From Qaidamihabitans albus (GTDB taxonomy: Bacteria; Actinomycetota; Actinomycetes; Mycobacteriales; Pseudonocardiaceae), in the NCBI RefSeq assembly GCF_016464705.1, contig NZ_JAEHOB010000002.1, positions 248,001 to 312,000 of the forward strand: a stretch of 64,000 nt of DNA, read 5' to 3'. Every line of letters starts with the position of its first letter. Position 1 is the stretch's first letter. A program made the translations under genes and the position numbers. Positions 26,511-35,799 of this stretch are shown here, one piece after another. The notes below the pieces were generated by a model that was not told the origin of the DNA, ran no database searches, and saw nothing but the letters and a program-made list of their open reading frames with translations.

Positions 26511-27899
26511 GTGCCGCACTACGACCTGGTGATCGTCGGGACCGGATCGGGCAACTCGATCCTCGACCACCGCTTCGCCGACCGGAAGGTCGCCGTCGTG
26601 GAGAAGGGGGTCTTCGGCGGCACCTGCCTCAACGTCGGCTGCATTCCCACGAAGATGTTCGTGCACACCGCGGACGTGGCGGCGGCGCCCGCGGCCGGGG
26701 CGCGGCTGGGGGTGGACGCCGAGCTGCGGAGCGTGCGCTGGCGGGACATCCGGGACCGGATCTTCGGCCGGATCGACCCCATCGCGGCCGGTGGGCGCGA
26801 GTACCGGCGCGAGCACGAGGACAACGCGAACGTCTCGGTGTACGAGGGCCGGGCGCGGTTCACCGGGCACAAGGAGCTGACGGTCGAGCTGCCGGGCGGG
26901 CCGGAGACACTCACGGCGGACCAGTTCGTGCTGGCGGCGGGCGGCCGGCCGGTGGTCCCGGACGTGCCGGGCCTGGCCGATGTGGCGTATCACACGTCGG
27001 ACACGGTCATGCGGATCGACGAGCTGCCCGCCCGCGCGATCATCCTCGGCAGCGGCTTCATCGGCGCGGAGTTCGTGCACGTGTTCGGCTCCCTCGGCGT
27101 CGACGTGACGATGGTCGCGCGCTCCGACGCGCTGCTGCGCGTGGAGGACAACGACATCAGCCAGCGGTTCACCGACCTCGCCTGCCGCCGCTTCGACGTC
27201 CGGCTGAACAGCAGGACCGTGCGCGCCCGGCGCACCGCTACGGGAGTCGCGCTCGACCTGGAGGGCCCGGTCGGTGCGCAGACCGTCGAGGCGGACCTGC
27301 TGCTCGTCGCGACGGGACGGACACCGAACTCCGACGTGCTCGACGTGGCGGCCACCGGTCTGGCGACGCGGGACAGCGGGCACATCGTGGTGGACGAGTA
27401 CCAGCGGACCGGCGTGGACGGCATCTACGCGCTCGGCGACATCTCGGCGCGGCACGAGCTCAAGCACGTCGCCAACCACGAGGCGCGCGTGGTGCAGCAC
27501 AACCTGCTGCATCCGGACGAGCCGGTCGCGGCCGATCACCGGTTCGTGCCGCACGCCGTGTTCGGCTCGCCGCAGATCGCCTCGGTGGGGCTCACCGAGC
27601 GGGACGCCGCCGCGCGGGGGGTGCGTCATGTCGTGTCGACGCAGGACTATGCGGGGATCGCGTACGGCTGGGCGATGGAGGACACCAGCGGGTTCGCGAA
27701 GCTGCTCGCCGACCCGGCGACCGGGCAGCTGCTCGGCGCGCACATCATGGGCCCTCAGGCGCCCACGCTGATCCAGCCGCTGATCCAGGCGATGAGCTTC
27801 GGCCTGGACGCGCGCTCGATGGCCCGCGGCCAGTACTGGATCCACCCCGCGATGCCGGAGCTGGTGGAGAACGCGCTGCTGAACCTGCCACTCGACTGA
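26511..27899 (+). CDS. mtr: Mycothione reductase
   Basis: This 462-residue flavoprotein disulfide reductase reduces mycothiol disulfide with NADPH, the actinobacterial counterpart of glutathione reductase. It shows the FAD motif [11 protein letters not shown], redox Cys39/Cys44 in [13 protein letters not shown], the NADPH motif [18 protein letters not shown], and the C-terminal catalytic [18 protein letters not shown] 26511 is used because homologues begin near [10 protein letters not shown]. The gene is divergent from the COG0523 gene with matching GAAGGG sites. Confidence 0.95.
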   Translation: MPHYDLVIVGTGSGNSILDHRFADRKVAVVEKGVFGGTCLNVGCIPTKMFVHTADVAAAPAAGARLGVDAELRSVRWRDIRDRIFGRIDPIAAGGREYRREHEDNANVSVYEGRARFTGHKELTVELPGGPETLTADQFVLAAGGRPVVPDVPGLADVAYHTSDTVMRIDELPARAIILGSGFIGAEFVHVFGSLGVDVTMVARSDALLRVEDNDISQRFTDLACRRFDVRLNSRTVRARRTATGVALDLEGPVGAQTVEADLLLVATGRTPNSDVLDVAATGLATRDSGHIVVDEYQRTGVDGIYALGDISARHELKHVANHEARVVQHNLLHPDEPVAADHRFVPHAVFGSPQIASVGLTERDAAARGVRHVVSTQDYAGIAYGWAMEDTSGFAKLLADPATGQLLGAHIMGPQAPTLIQPLIQAMSFGLDARSMARGQYWIHPAMPELVENALLNLPLD

Positions 27900-27903
27900 G
27901 GCG

Positions 27904-29133
27904 CTACACATACCTCGGGCGGCCGGCGAGGAAGCCGAACACGATCTGCCCGGCGACCACGGTCAGCAGCATCGCGAAGGGCACCGTCCAGCCGCCGGTC
28001 ACGTCGTGCAGCAGGCCGAAGAGGAACGGTCCCAGCGCCGCCAGCAGGTAGCCGAAGCCCTGCGCCATCCCGGACAACTTCGCGGTGTCGGCGCTGTCGC
28101 GGGCGCGCAGCGCGATCGTCGTCAGCGCGAGCGAGAACACGCTCATGCCGATGCCCACGAGAACCGACCAGAGCAGGGGCGAAGCCGAAGGCGCCACCAT
28201 GAGTCCCGCGATGCCCGCGAGGCCGAACGTGCCGAGGCCCACGATCCACCAGCTCTGGCTGCCCTGCCGCGCGGCCAGTGCGGGCACGAACAGGCTCACC
28301 GGCAGGCCGAGGATCGACACCAGGCCCAGCAGCAGGCCCGCGGTCGCGCGGCTCTCCCCCGCGTCCATCAGCACCTGCGGCAGCCAGCCCATGATGATGT
28401 AGGCGAAGCACGCCTGCGAGCCGAAGAACAGGGTGACCGTCCACGCCAGCGGGTTGCGCAGCATCGAGCGGCCACCGCTCACCCCGCCCGGCGCACCGGT
28501 GACGCCGGGGCTGCCGCGCGTCGCGGCCAGCCACAGTGCCAGCGCCAGCGCGCTGAGCACGGCCCAGCTGGCCAGCGCGGGCCGCCAGCCACCGAGCGCG
28601 CTGTCCAGCGGCGGTGTCACCGAGGAGCCGAGCGCGCCCCCGGTCTGCAACGCCGCCGTGTAGATGCCGGTCATCAGCCCGACCCTGGTGGCGAACGACG
28701 CCTTCACCACCACGGGGATGAGCACGTTGGCCAGCGCGATGCCCGCGCTCGCCACCAGCGTGCCGCCGAGCACCACCAGCGGCCCGTCGAGCACTCGCAG
28801 CAGCAGGCCGCCGGTCAGCACCGCCAGTGCCGTGGCCACGGCGGAGTTCACGCCGATCCTCTTGGCCAGGTACGGCGCGGTGAGGCCCGCGAGCGCGAAA
28901 CAAAGGCCGGGCATCGTGGTCAGCGCACCCGCCCACGTCGCCGAGGCACCGAGGCCGTCCCGCATCTCGTCCAGCACCGAGCCGACGGCGGTGATCGAGG
29001 GACGCAGGTTCAGGGCGGCCAGCACGACGGCGACGATGAGCAGCAGCCCGCCGCCCAGCCAGCTCCGGTGGCGGGCGGGGCGCTCGCCCACGCTCGGGGC
29101 CCCGCCCACGGACATTCCGCCGTCGGCCGTCAT
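27904..29133 (-). CDS. MFS transporter, CynX/NimT type
   Basis: This 409-residue protein has twelve predicted helices and the CynX-family N-terminus ALNLRPSITAVGSVLDEMRD. Members transport cyanate or 2-nitroimidazole; the substrate here is unknown. It is divergent from a GntR gene with an inverted-repeat operator between them, so it is probably repressed by that regulator. ATG 29133 is preceded by AGGATAACGG. Confidence 0.88.
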   Translation of the reverse strand: MTADGGMSVGGAPSVGERPARHRSWLGGGLLLIVAVVLAALNLRPSITAVGSVLDEMRDGLGASATWAGALTTMPGLCFALAGLTAPYLAKRIGVNSAVATALAVLTGGLLLRVLDGPLVVLGGTLVASAGIALANVLIPVVVKASFATRVGLMTGIYTAALQTGGALGSSVTPPLDSALGGWRPALASWAVLSALALALWLAATRGSPGVTGAPGGVSGGRSMLRNPLAWTVTLFFGSQACFAYIIMGWLPQVLMDAGESRATAGLLLGLVSILGLPVSLFVPALAARQGSQSWWIVGLGTFGLAGIAGLMVAPSASPLLWSVLVGIGMSVFSLALTTIALRARDSADTAKLSGMAQGFGYLLAALGPFLFGLLHDVTGGWTVPFAMLLTVVAGQIVFGFLAGRPRYV

Positions 29134-29140
29134 GTCCGTT

Positions 29141-29160
29141 ATCCTAACAATACGTAGGAT
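29141..29160. promoter_or_regulatory. GntR-type operator between the MFS and GntR genes
   Basis: ATCCTA (29141-29146) and TAGGAT (29155-29160) form an inverted repeat around 8 bp containing TACG. It lies in the 50-bp divergent gap, so a dimer bound here would cover both starts. Confidence 0.6.
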
Positions 29161-29183
29161 GATCGGCTGAAAGGACGATACGG

Positions 29184-29858
29184 ATGCCGTTGGCCGCGAC
29201 CCACCGATCCGGACTCGTCGACCAGGTGATCGGCCAGCTCCGCGAGGCGATCCGGAAAGGCGAATGGCCGGTCGGCGAGCGCATCCCGACCGAGCCGGAA
29301 CTGGTCGCCGGCCTCGGCGTCGGGCGCAACACCGTGCGCGAGGCCGTCCGCGCGCTCGCCCACAGCGGCCTGCTCGAGGTGCGCCAGGGTGACGGCACCT
29401 ACGTGCGCGCCACCAGCGAGGTCTCCGGTGCCGTCCGCAGGCTGTGCGGGTCCGAGCTGCGCGAGGTGCTGCAGGTACGCCGGACTCTGGAGGTCGAGGG
29501 CGCCCGGCTCGCGGCGACCGAGCGCACCGACGCCGAACTCGCGGCCATCACGGAGTGGCTCGACCTGCGCGACCGCGCACAGGCCGGGAACGACTTCGAG
29601 AGGTTCGTCCGCACGGACACCGAGTTCCACCTCGCCGTGGTCCAGGCGGGACACAACACCCTGCTCACCGAGCTCTACCGCGGGCTCACCGAAGTCATCA
29701 CGGCGAGCGTGGCCACCACCTCGCAGACCGACGTGTCGGGGTCCAACGAGATCGAGCACCGGGGCCTGCTGGCGGCCATCGCCGACGGCGATCCCGACCG
29801 TGCCGCCGCCGAGGCCCGTGGCTTCCTCGACGAGCTGCTCGCCAGGCAGGACACCTAG
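29184..29858 (+). CDS. GntR/FadR family transcriptional regulator
   Basis: This 224-residue regulator has an N-terminal winged helix (about 12-75; IPTEPELVAGLGVGRNTVRE) and a C-terminal FCD domain (about 85-215) with metal-ligand-like residues (RTDTEFHLAVVQAGH; EIEHRGLLAAI). It is divergent from the CynX-like MFS gene and shares a short palindromic promoter with it, so it probably senses the substrate of that transporter. The ligand is unknown. Confidence 0.92.
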   Translation: MPLAATHRSGLVDQVIGQLREAIRKGEWPVGERIPTEPELVAGLGVGRNTVREAVRALAHSGLLEVRQGDGTYVRATSEVSGAVRRLCGSELREVLQVRRTLEVEGARLAATERTDAELAAITEWLDLRDRAQAGNDFERFVRTDTEFHLAVVQAGHNTLLTELYRGLTEVITASVATTSQTDVSGSNEIEHRGLLAAIADGDPDRAAAEARGFLDELLARQDT

Positions 29859-29865
29859 CGCGACG

Positions 29866-29909
29866 CTCGCGTGCGCACACGAGTTCTCACGCGCGTAGGC
29901 ACTCACGAG
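29866..29909. repeat. Dispersed gene-end hairpin repeat, copy 4 (degenerate)
   Basis: CTCGCGTGCGCACACGAGTT starts at 29866 and GGCACTCACGAG ends at 29909. The arms are imperfect, but the parts CACTCACGAG and CACACGAGTT match the consensus of the other copies. It lies between convergent GntR and PucR-type genes. Confidence 0.6.
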
Positions 29910-31721
29910 TCAGACGGCCAGCCGGTGCAGGCGCAACGCGAGCTGGAGCTCGAGCGCGCGGTCCGGTTCCCGCCAGTCGGCGCCGAGCAGCGCCGAGATC
30001 CGTTCCAGCCGCTGCGCCACCGTGTTCACGTGCACGTGCAGCTCGTCCTTGGCCTGGCTGAGGTTGCCACCGCAGGCGAAGTACGCGCGCAGGGTGCGGA
30101 CCAGCTCGGTGCCCCTGGCCGCGTCGTAGTCCAGCACCGGCCCGAGGGTCGCGCGCACGAACGCGGGCACCTCCGTCTTGTCGCCGAGCACGAGCCCGAC
30201 GAAGCCGAGGTCCTCCGGCGCCGCACCGGCACCGGCGCGGCCGAGCGCCAGCAGGGCGCGCAGGCAACGCGCCGCCTCGGCGTGGGCCCGCGCCAGCCCG
30301 GTGGGACCGCTCGCCGGCCCGGCCGCACCGGCGGTCACCGCGCAACCGAGCCGCGCGGTCAGCTCGGCGGAGGTCCGCCGGGCCGCCGGGCCGGGCTCGG
30401 CGGCACCGGTGAACACCACGACCTGCTCCGCGTACACCCCGGCGAGCGCGGCCTCCCGCGCCGCCGCGGAAGCCAGCCGGGTCCGCGAGACACCCTCAGC
30501 GTGCAGGGCGAGCACCACGTGCGGCGCGGTGAGATCCACCCCGACCCGCCTGCCCCGGTCCAGCAGCGCAGCCGGGTCCCGATCGGGCGCCGTCAGCAGA
30601 TCGGCCACCAGCTCGCCCCGCACCCGGTCCTCGGCCTCGGCCGCCGAGCGGCGCAGCAACAGCAGCAGCGCGGTGACCACGCTCGCCCGCTCGAACAGCC
30701 GCCGGTCGGCGTCGGCGAGGCCGGGCCGCCCGGTGAGCGTGATGCTGCCCAGCAGCTCCGGCCCCGCCATCACGGCGCACAGCCACGTGTCGCCGTCGGC
30801 GACGGCGCGGCCACCGGAGCGGGAGGCGACCAGCGCCTGCCCGGACGGTTCGGCCGGAGGTGTGCCCGCTCGCCCGAGCTCGGCACCGTCGGCGTCGTGC
30901 ACGATGATCCCGCCGTCCAGCACCTCGGCCACCGCCGCCGCGACCTCCGGCACGTCCGCGCCGCCGAGCACCAGCTCGGTCAGCCGGTCGTGGGAGTCCT
31001 GTGCCCGCGCGATCGCCTCGTGGTGGGCCTTGATCGTCGCGTTCGCCGCGCCGAGGTCGGCCAGCGCGGCGGCGCTCTCCTCCATCAGCCGGGCGTTGTC
31101 GATCGCGATCGCCGCGTGGTCGGCCAGCGACGACAGCAGCGCGACCTCGTCCGGGGTGAACCTGCGGGTGCGCCGGTCGGACGCGTACAGCACGCCGATC
31201 ACCCGGTCGCCAAGGGAGAGCGGGACGCCCAGGATCGCCACAAGGCCCTCGTCACCGACGGCCCGGTCGATCGGTTCGGTGTGGTCGAACCGGTCGTCGG
31301 CGGGGTAGTCGGCGGTGGCGTAGGGCCGCGCCGTCTGCGCCACGAGCCCGCCGAGCCCCTCCCCCATCCCGAGCCGGACCTGCTGGAACAGCGCGGACGC
31401 GGAGCCGTCGGTCACCCGCATGTACGTGCTCCCGTCCGCCTCGTCGTTGAGGCTGAGATAGGACACGTCCACCCGCAGCAGCATCCGCGCCCGCCGCACG
31501 ATCGAGCGCAGCACCGCGTCGAGATCCCGCAGCCGGGCGAGATCACTCGCGGTGTCGAACAGCGCCGCCAGCTCGGCCTCCCGGCGGCTGTGCGCGTCGA
31601 GCGTGCGGCGGATGCGCATCGCGAGCTCCACCAGGCCGCTGTCCGCGGGAACGCGAGCCAGCTCCTCGCTGCTCGCGCCCGCGGACAGCAGCTCAAGCAG
31701 ACGGTGCACGGAATCGTTCAC
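29910..31721 (-). CDS. GAF-domain PucR/CdaR-type transcriptional regulator
   Basis: This 603-residue regulator has GAF-type sensor domains (a clear one at about 45-210) and a C-terminal PucR-type helix-turn-helix in which the DNA-binding helix follows HVHVNTVAQRLERISALLGA. It starts with GTG at 31721. It is the last gene of a minus-strand cluster with the symporter (4 nt upstream) and 3-hydroxybutyrate dehydrogenase. It probably activates those genes on sensing a related metabolite. The ligand is unknown. Confidence 0.88.
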   Translation of the reverse strand: MNDSVHRLLELLSAGASSEELARVPADSGLVELAMRIRRTLDAHSRREAELAALFDTASDLARLRDLDAVLRSIVRRARMLLRVDVSYLSLNDEADGSTYMRVTDGSASALFQQVRLGMGEGLGGLVAQTARPYATADYPADDRFDHTEPIDRAVGDEGLVAILGVPLSLGDRVIGVLYASDRRTRRFTPDEVALLSSLADHAAIAIDNARLMEESAAALADLGAANATIKAHHEAIARAQDSHDRLTELVLGGADVPEVAAAVAEVLDGGIIVHDADGAELGRAGTPPAEPSGQALVASRSGGRAVADGDTWLCAVMAGPELLGSITLTGRPGLADADRRLFERASVVTALLLLLRRSAAEAEDRVRGELVADLLTAPDRDPAALLDRGRRVGVDLTAPHVVLALHAEGVSRTRLASAAAREAALAGVYAEQVVVFTGAAEPGPAARRTSAELTARLGCAVTAGAAGPASGPTGLARAHAEAARCLRALLALGRAGAGAAPEDLGFVGLVLGDKTEVPAFVRATLGPVLDYDAARGTELVRTLRAYFACGGNLSQAKDELHVHVNTVAQRLERISALLGADWREPDRALELQLALRLHRLAV

Positions 31722-31725
31722 CCGC

Positions 31726-33048
31726 TCATGCTGACACCGACGATGACGAGCGCTCGCCCGCGTCGGCCAGCGACATGCCCCTGGTCTCCTTAGCCAGGTA
31801 AACGGCGACGATGGTGACCACGCACGTCGCCGCGACGTACACCGAGATCATCAGGCTGCCGCCGGTGCCGCTGAGCAGCGCGGTCGCGATGAGCGGCGCC
31901 AGCCCGCCCGCGACGATCGAGGCGAGCTGGTAGCCGATCGAGGCGCCGGAGTAGCGCACCTTCGTGCCGAACAACTCGGAGAAGAACGCCGCCTGCGGGC
32001 CGTACATGGCGCCGTGCAGCACGAGCCCGACGGTGACGGCGACCATCGTGCCGAGTGCGGACCTCGTGTCCAGCATCGTGAAGAACACGAAGCTCCACAC
32101 CAGCATCCCGGTGGCGCCGAACAGGTACACCGTCCGGCGGCCGATGACGTCGGAGAGCCAGCCCCACGCCGGGATGGTGAGGAAGTGGACGACCGAGCCG
32201 ACCAGCACCGCGTTCAGGCCCACCGACTTCGACAGGTCGAGATGGTTGGTGAGGTAGACGAGCACGAACGCGGTGATGACATAGTAGGAGACGTTCTCCG
32301 CGAACCGCGCGCCCATCGCGATCAGCACCTCGCGCCAGCTGTGCCGCAGCACGGTGATGATCGGCGCCTTCTCCGGCGCGGCGTGCTCGTCGCGCTTGCG
32401 CACGGCCTCGACGAACAGCGGCGACTCCGCGACGGCGAGCCGGATCCACAGGCCGATCCCGACCAGCAGGCCGGAGAGCAGGAACGGGATGCGCCAGCCC
32501 CACGCCTCGAACGCCGCGTCACTCTGCACCCCGGCGAGGACGGCGAGCACCGCGGTGGCCAGCAGGTTGCCACCGGGCACGCCGGCCTGCGGCCAGGAGG
32601 CCCAGAAGCCGCGCCGCCGGTCGTCGCCGTGCTCGGAGACGATGAGCACGGCGCCGCCCCACTCACCGCCGACCGCGAAGCCCTGCACCAGCCGGAGGAA
32701 CACCAGCAGCAGCGGCGCGGCGACGCCGATCGTCGCGTACGTGGGCAGCAGCCCCATCGCGAACGTCGCCCCGCCCATCAGCAGCAGGCTCAGCACGAGC
32801 AGCTTCTTGCGGCCCAGCTTGTCGCCGAAGTGGCCGAACACCAGCCCGCCGAGCGGCCGGGCGAGGAAGCCGATCGCGTAGGTCGCGAAGGCCAGCATCG
32901 TGCCGGCGAGCGGGTCGGCGTCGGGGAAGAACAGCTTGTTGAACACGAGGGCGGCGGCCGAGCCGTACAGGAAGAAGTCGTACCACTCGACCGTGGTGCC
33001 GATCATGCTGGCACCGACGACACGTTTGATGGACGTTTTCTCGGGCAT
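31726..33048 (-). CDS. MFS metabolite:H+ symporter (MHS family)
   Basis: This 440-residue transporter has twelve predicted helices and the MHS signature near the start: TTVEWYDFFLYGSAAALVFN. Later it has GHFGDKLGRKKLLVLSLLLM and FLRLVQGFAVGGEWGGAVLI. MHS members move organic acids, proline/betaine or shikimate. The neighbouring 3-hydroxybutyrate dehydrogenase makes a short hydroxy- or keto-acid a reasonable guess. ATG 33048 begins the family N-terminus. Confidence 0.9.
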   Translation of the reverse strand: MPEKTSIKRVVGASMIGTTVEWYDFFLYGSAAALVFNKLFFPDADPLAGTMLAFATYAIGFLARPLGGLVFGHFGDKLGRKKLLVLSLLLMGGATFAMGLLPTYATIGVAAPLLLVFLRLVQGFAVGGEWGGAVLIVSEHGDDRRRGFWASWPQAGVPGGNLLATAVLAVLAGVQSDAAFEAWGWRIPFLLSGLLVGIGLWIRLAVAESPLFVEAVRKRDEHAAPEKAPIITVLRHSWREVLIAMGARFAENVSYYVITAFVLVYLTNHLDLSKSVGLNAVLVGSVVHFLTIPAWGWLSDVIGRRTVYLFGATGMLVWSFVFFTMLDTRSALGTMVAVTVGLVLHGAMYGPQAAFFSELFGTKVRYSGASIGYQLASIVAGGLAPLIATALLSGTGGSLMISVYVAATCVVTIVAVYLAKETRGMSLADAGERSSSSVSA

Positions 33049-33105
33049 TCTGCTCACCACTCCGTTGTGCGAACCTTTTGTGCGGACTCGGGACAACCTC
33101 GGGGA

Positions 33106-33858
33106 CTAGCTCGCGGTCCAGCCGCCGTCCAACGGGATCGAGGCGCCGGTGAGGTGCCCGGCGTGCTCGCCGCAGAGCCACAGCACCACGGCCGCGACCT
33201 CGTCGGGTTCGATGAGCCGCTTGACGGCGGTGCGGCCGAGGAACACCTCGCCGAGGACCTCGTGCTCGGCGATGCCACGCGCGCGGGCCTGGTCGGCGAC
33301 CTGGTTCTCGACCAGCGGGGTGCGCACGTAGCCGGGATCGACGCAGTTGCTCGTGACCCCGTGCGCGGCGCCTTCGAGCGCGGCGACCTTGCTCAGCCCC
33401 TCCAGACCGTGCTTGGCGGCGACGTAAGCGGCCTTGTGCGGGCTCGCCCGCAGGCCGTGCACGCTGGAGATGTTGATCAGCCTGCCCCAGCCGCGCTCGT
33501 ACATGGCGGGCAGGCAGCGCCGCATGAGCAGGAAGGGCGTGGTGACCATGAGCTGCTGCATGGCGGCGAACCGCTCGGGCGGGAAGTCCTGGATCGGCGC
33601 GACGTGCTGGACGCCCGCGTTGTTGACGAGGATGTCGACGTCGGAGGGCAGGTCGGCGAGCGCGGCCGGGTCACCGAGGTCGGCGATGTGCGCGACCGCG
33701 CCCGTGTCCGCGGCAGCGGCGGTGGCGCCCCCGCGGTCGACGTCCACCAGGTGCACCTTCGCTCCGGCGGCGCCGAGCGCGGACACGCAGGCCCGCCCGA
33801 TACCGCTCGCACCGCCCGTGACGAGGGCGGTGCGGCCGTGCAGTGTGCTGCTGGTCAT
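33106..33858 (-). CDS. 3-hydroxybutyrate dehydrogenase-like SDR
   Basis: This 250-residue short-chain dehydrogenase has the cofactor motif ALVTGGASGIGRACVSALGA, NNAG, and the catalytic Ser-Tyr-Lys in NISSVHGLRASPHKAAYVAA. The C-terminal half (EHEVLGEVFLGRTAVKRLIE, DGGWTAS end) is characteristic of BdhA-type 3-hydroxybutyrate dehydrogenases, which oxidise 3-hydroxybutyrate to acetoacetate with NAD+. It is the promoter-proximal gene of the cluster with the MHS symporter and PucR regulator. Confidence 0.85.
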   Translation of the reverse strand: MTSSTLHGRTALVTGGASGIGRACVSALGAAGAKVHLVDVDRGGATAAAADTGAVAHIADLGDPAALADLPSDVDILVNNAGVQHVAPIQDFPPERFAAMQQLMVTTPFLLMRRCLPAMYERGWGRLINISSVHGLRASPHKAAYVAAKHGLEGLSKVAALEGAAHGVTSNCVDPGYVRTPLVENQVADQARARGIAEHEVLGEVFLGRTAVKRLIEPDEVAAVVLWLCGEHAGHLTGASIPLDGGWTAS

Positions 33859-33945
33859 GGCAGCCGACGGTAGAACCACCGAACCGCCGCCACCATGTGT
33901 GTCGCGGCTACAGAGTCAGGTCAGCAGGTGTGGTGGGGCCATACA

Positions 33946-34803
33946 TCAGGGCAGGGTGAGGATCTCCGCGCCGTTCTCCTTCACCAGCAGGGTGTGCTCG
34001 AACTGGGCGGTCCACTTCTTGTCCCTGGTGGTCACCGTCCAGTCGTCGTCCCAGATGTCGTAGTCGATCGTGCCGAGCGTGATCATCGGCTCGATGGTGA
34101 AGGTCATACCCTGCTCGATCACGGTGGTGACCGAGGGCTCCTCGTAGTGGAGCACCGTCGGCGCCGTGTGGAACGCGGGGCCGACACCGTGCCCGGTGAA
34201 GTCGCGCACCACGCCGTAGCCGAACCGCTTCGCGTAGGACTCGATCACCCGGCCGATGACGTTGAGCCTGCGGCCGGGCCGCACCGCCTTGATCGCGCGC
34301 ATCGTCGCCTCGTGAGTGCGCTCGACGAGCAGCCGCGCCTCCTCGGAGACGTCCCCGGCGAGGAAGGTCGCGTTGGTGTCGCCGTGCACCCCACCGATGT
34401 AGGCGGTGACGTCGATGTTGCAGATGTCACCGTCCTCGATGACCGTCGAGTCCGGGATGCCGTGGCAGATGACCTCGTTCAGCGAGGTGCAGCACGACTT
34501 GGGGAAGTCGCGGTAGCCGAGCGTCGAAGGGTAGGCGCCGTGGTCGAGGAGGAACTCGTGCACCACCTTGTCGATGTCGTCGGTGGTGTTGCCCGGCTTC
34601 ACCGCCTTGCCGCCCTCCTCGAGGGCCTGCGCGGCGATCCGGCTCGCGACACGCATCGCCTCGATCACCTCGGGGGTCCGTACGCCGTTGCCGGAGTCGC
34701 GCTTCGGCGCCGGCTTGCCGACGTACTCGGGGCGCTCGATGGCTGCGGGAACCTGGCGGCGCGGCGTCTGCACGCCGGGCTTCAACGGAGAACGAACGGG
34801 CAT
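33946..34803 (-). CDS. map: Methionine aminopeptidase, type I
   Basis: This 285-residue enzyme removes the initiator Met. The metal ligands are visible: Asp in [17 protein letters not shown] (two Asp), His in [12 protein letters not shown], Glu in [10 protein letters not shown], and the final Glu in [10 protein letters not shown]. The N-terminal ~40-residue extension with a PxxP motif is typical of the actinobacterial MapB class. ATG 34803 is chosen. The gene begins the block syntenic with M. tuberculosis mapB to gcpE. Confidence 0.95.
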   Translation of the reverse strand: MPVRSPLKPGVQTPRRQVPAAIERPEYVGKPAPKRDSGNGVRTPEVIEAMRVASRIAAQALEEGGKAVKPGNTTDDIDKVVHEFLLDHGAYPSTLGYRDFPKSCCTSLNEVICHGIPDSTVIEDGDICNIDVTAYIGGVHGDTNATFLAGDVSEEARLLVERTHEATMRAIKAVRPGRRLNVIGRVIESYAKRFGYGVVRDFTGHGVGPAFHTAPTVLHYEEPSVTTVIEQGMTFTIEPMITLGTIDYDIWDDDWTVTTRDKKWTAQFEHTLLVKENGAEILTLP

Positions 34804-34849
34804 GTCCCCCAGCCTACGACGCGCCCAAGGACCCCGGCCCGGCCCACGC

Positions 34850-34895
34850 CTCGTGAGTGCGCACACGAGTCCTGACTCGTGTGCGCACTCACGAG
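34850..34895. repeat. Dispersed gene-end hairpin repeat, copy 5 (perfect)
   Basis: This is a perfect 21-bp inverted repeat (34850-34870 and 34875-34895) with the 4-nt loop CCTG. The arm starts CTCGTGAGTGCGCACACGAG. It lies between map and the upstream GNAT gene, both on the minus strand, and borders the GNAT stop. It is the best copy for defining the consensus. Confidence 0.95.
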
Positions 34896-35750
34896 TCAGA
34901 AGAGCACGGTGGCGTAGCGGCCCACCTGGCGGAAACCGATCCTGCGGTAGACGGCGAGCGCGGGCTGGTTGAACGAGTTGACGTACAGGCTCGCGGTACG
35001 CCCCATGCCCCGCAGCAGCCGGGTGACGACAGCGGCCGTCCCGGCGGCACCGAGGCCCTGCCCTCGCCGGTCCGGGTGCACCCACACGCCCTGGATCTGC
35101 CCGACGCTCGAGGACAGCGCGCCGATCTCGGCCTTGAACACGACCTCGCCGCCCTCGAACCGGGCGAACGCGCGGCCTCCGGCGATCAGCTCGGACACCC
35201 GGGCGCGGTAGCTCGCACCCCCGTCACCGGAGCGCGGGTCGACGCCGACCTCCTCGATGAACATCGAGATCGCCGCCGGGAGATACCGCTCCAGCTCGTC
35301 CGTGCGTACCGGCCGCACCAGCGGGTCGGCCGGCACGGCGGGCGCGCTGTCGAGCGCCATCAGCGGCTGGTCGTGACGCACCTCACGCGCCGGGCCCCAG
35401 TCGCCACTGAGCTCGTCCCAGAGGCCGAGGACCTCCGCGGCCGGGCCGACGATCGAGGAGCAGGTCCGCTGCCTGCGTAGCGCCCGGTCGGCGAACGAGC
35501 GCAGCGCCGCGGTGTTGCCCCGCAGCGGGATCATGTTGGGGCCGGAGAAGCACAGCCCGGTGAACCGGCCGACCCTCGCGGTACGGCCGTCGGCCGCCCA
35601 CAGCTCACCCCCGAGCCGCCACGGGTCCAGCCCCGCAACCTCGACGCGCGCGGCCACCATGCAGCTGCCCACCGGGTCGGCAGCGAGTGCGGCCCGAACC
35701 GCCGGATAGTCCCTGTCATCGAGCAGCCGCGCACCAGCAAGCCGCAACAC
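34896..35750 (-). CDS. DUF4081/GNAT acetyltransferase
   Basis: This 284-residue protein is the counterpart of M. tuberculosis Rv2867c: an N-terminal DUF4081-like part (about 1-130) and a C-terminal GNAT fold with the acetyl-CoA motif [20 protein letters not shown] and [20 protein letters not shown]. The acceptor is unknown. In mycobacteria it sits next to gcpE (ispG). Here an AraC regulator and a luciferase-like enzyme intervene. Confidence 0.88.
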   Translation of the reverse strand: MLRLAGARLLDDRDYPAVRAALAADPVGSCMVAARVEVAGLDPWRLGGELWAADGRTARVGRFTGLCFSGPNMIPLRGNTAALRSFADRALRRQRTCSSIVGPAAEVLGLWDELSGDWGPAREVRHDQPLMALDSAPAVPADPLVRPVRTDELERYLPAAISMFIEEVGVDPRSGDGGASYRARVSELIAGGRAFARFEGGEVVFKAEIGALSSSVGQIQGVWVHPDRRGQGLGAAGTAAVVTRLLRGMGRTASLYVNSFNQPALAVYRRIGFRQVGRYATVLF

Positions 35751-35799
35751 GAGGTCCAGCCTGCCAGATAATCTCCGGTAACGGAAAAGATAAGGCCGG

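Noticed and set aside
34311-34325. Another copy of the dispersed hairpin (TCGTGAGTGCG)
   Set aside because: One arm only, inside map coding sequence, with no complementary partner nearby; coincidental coding match.
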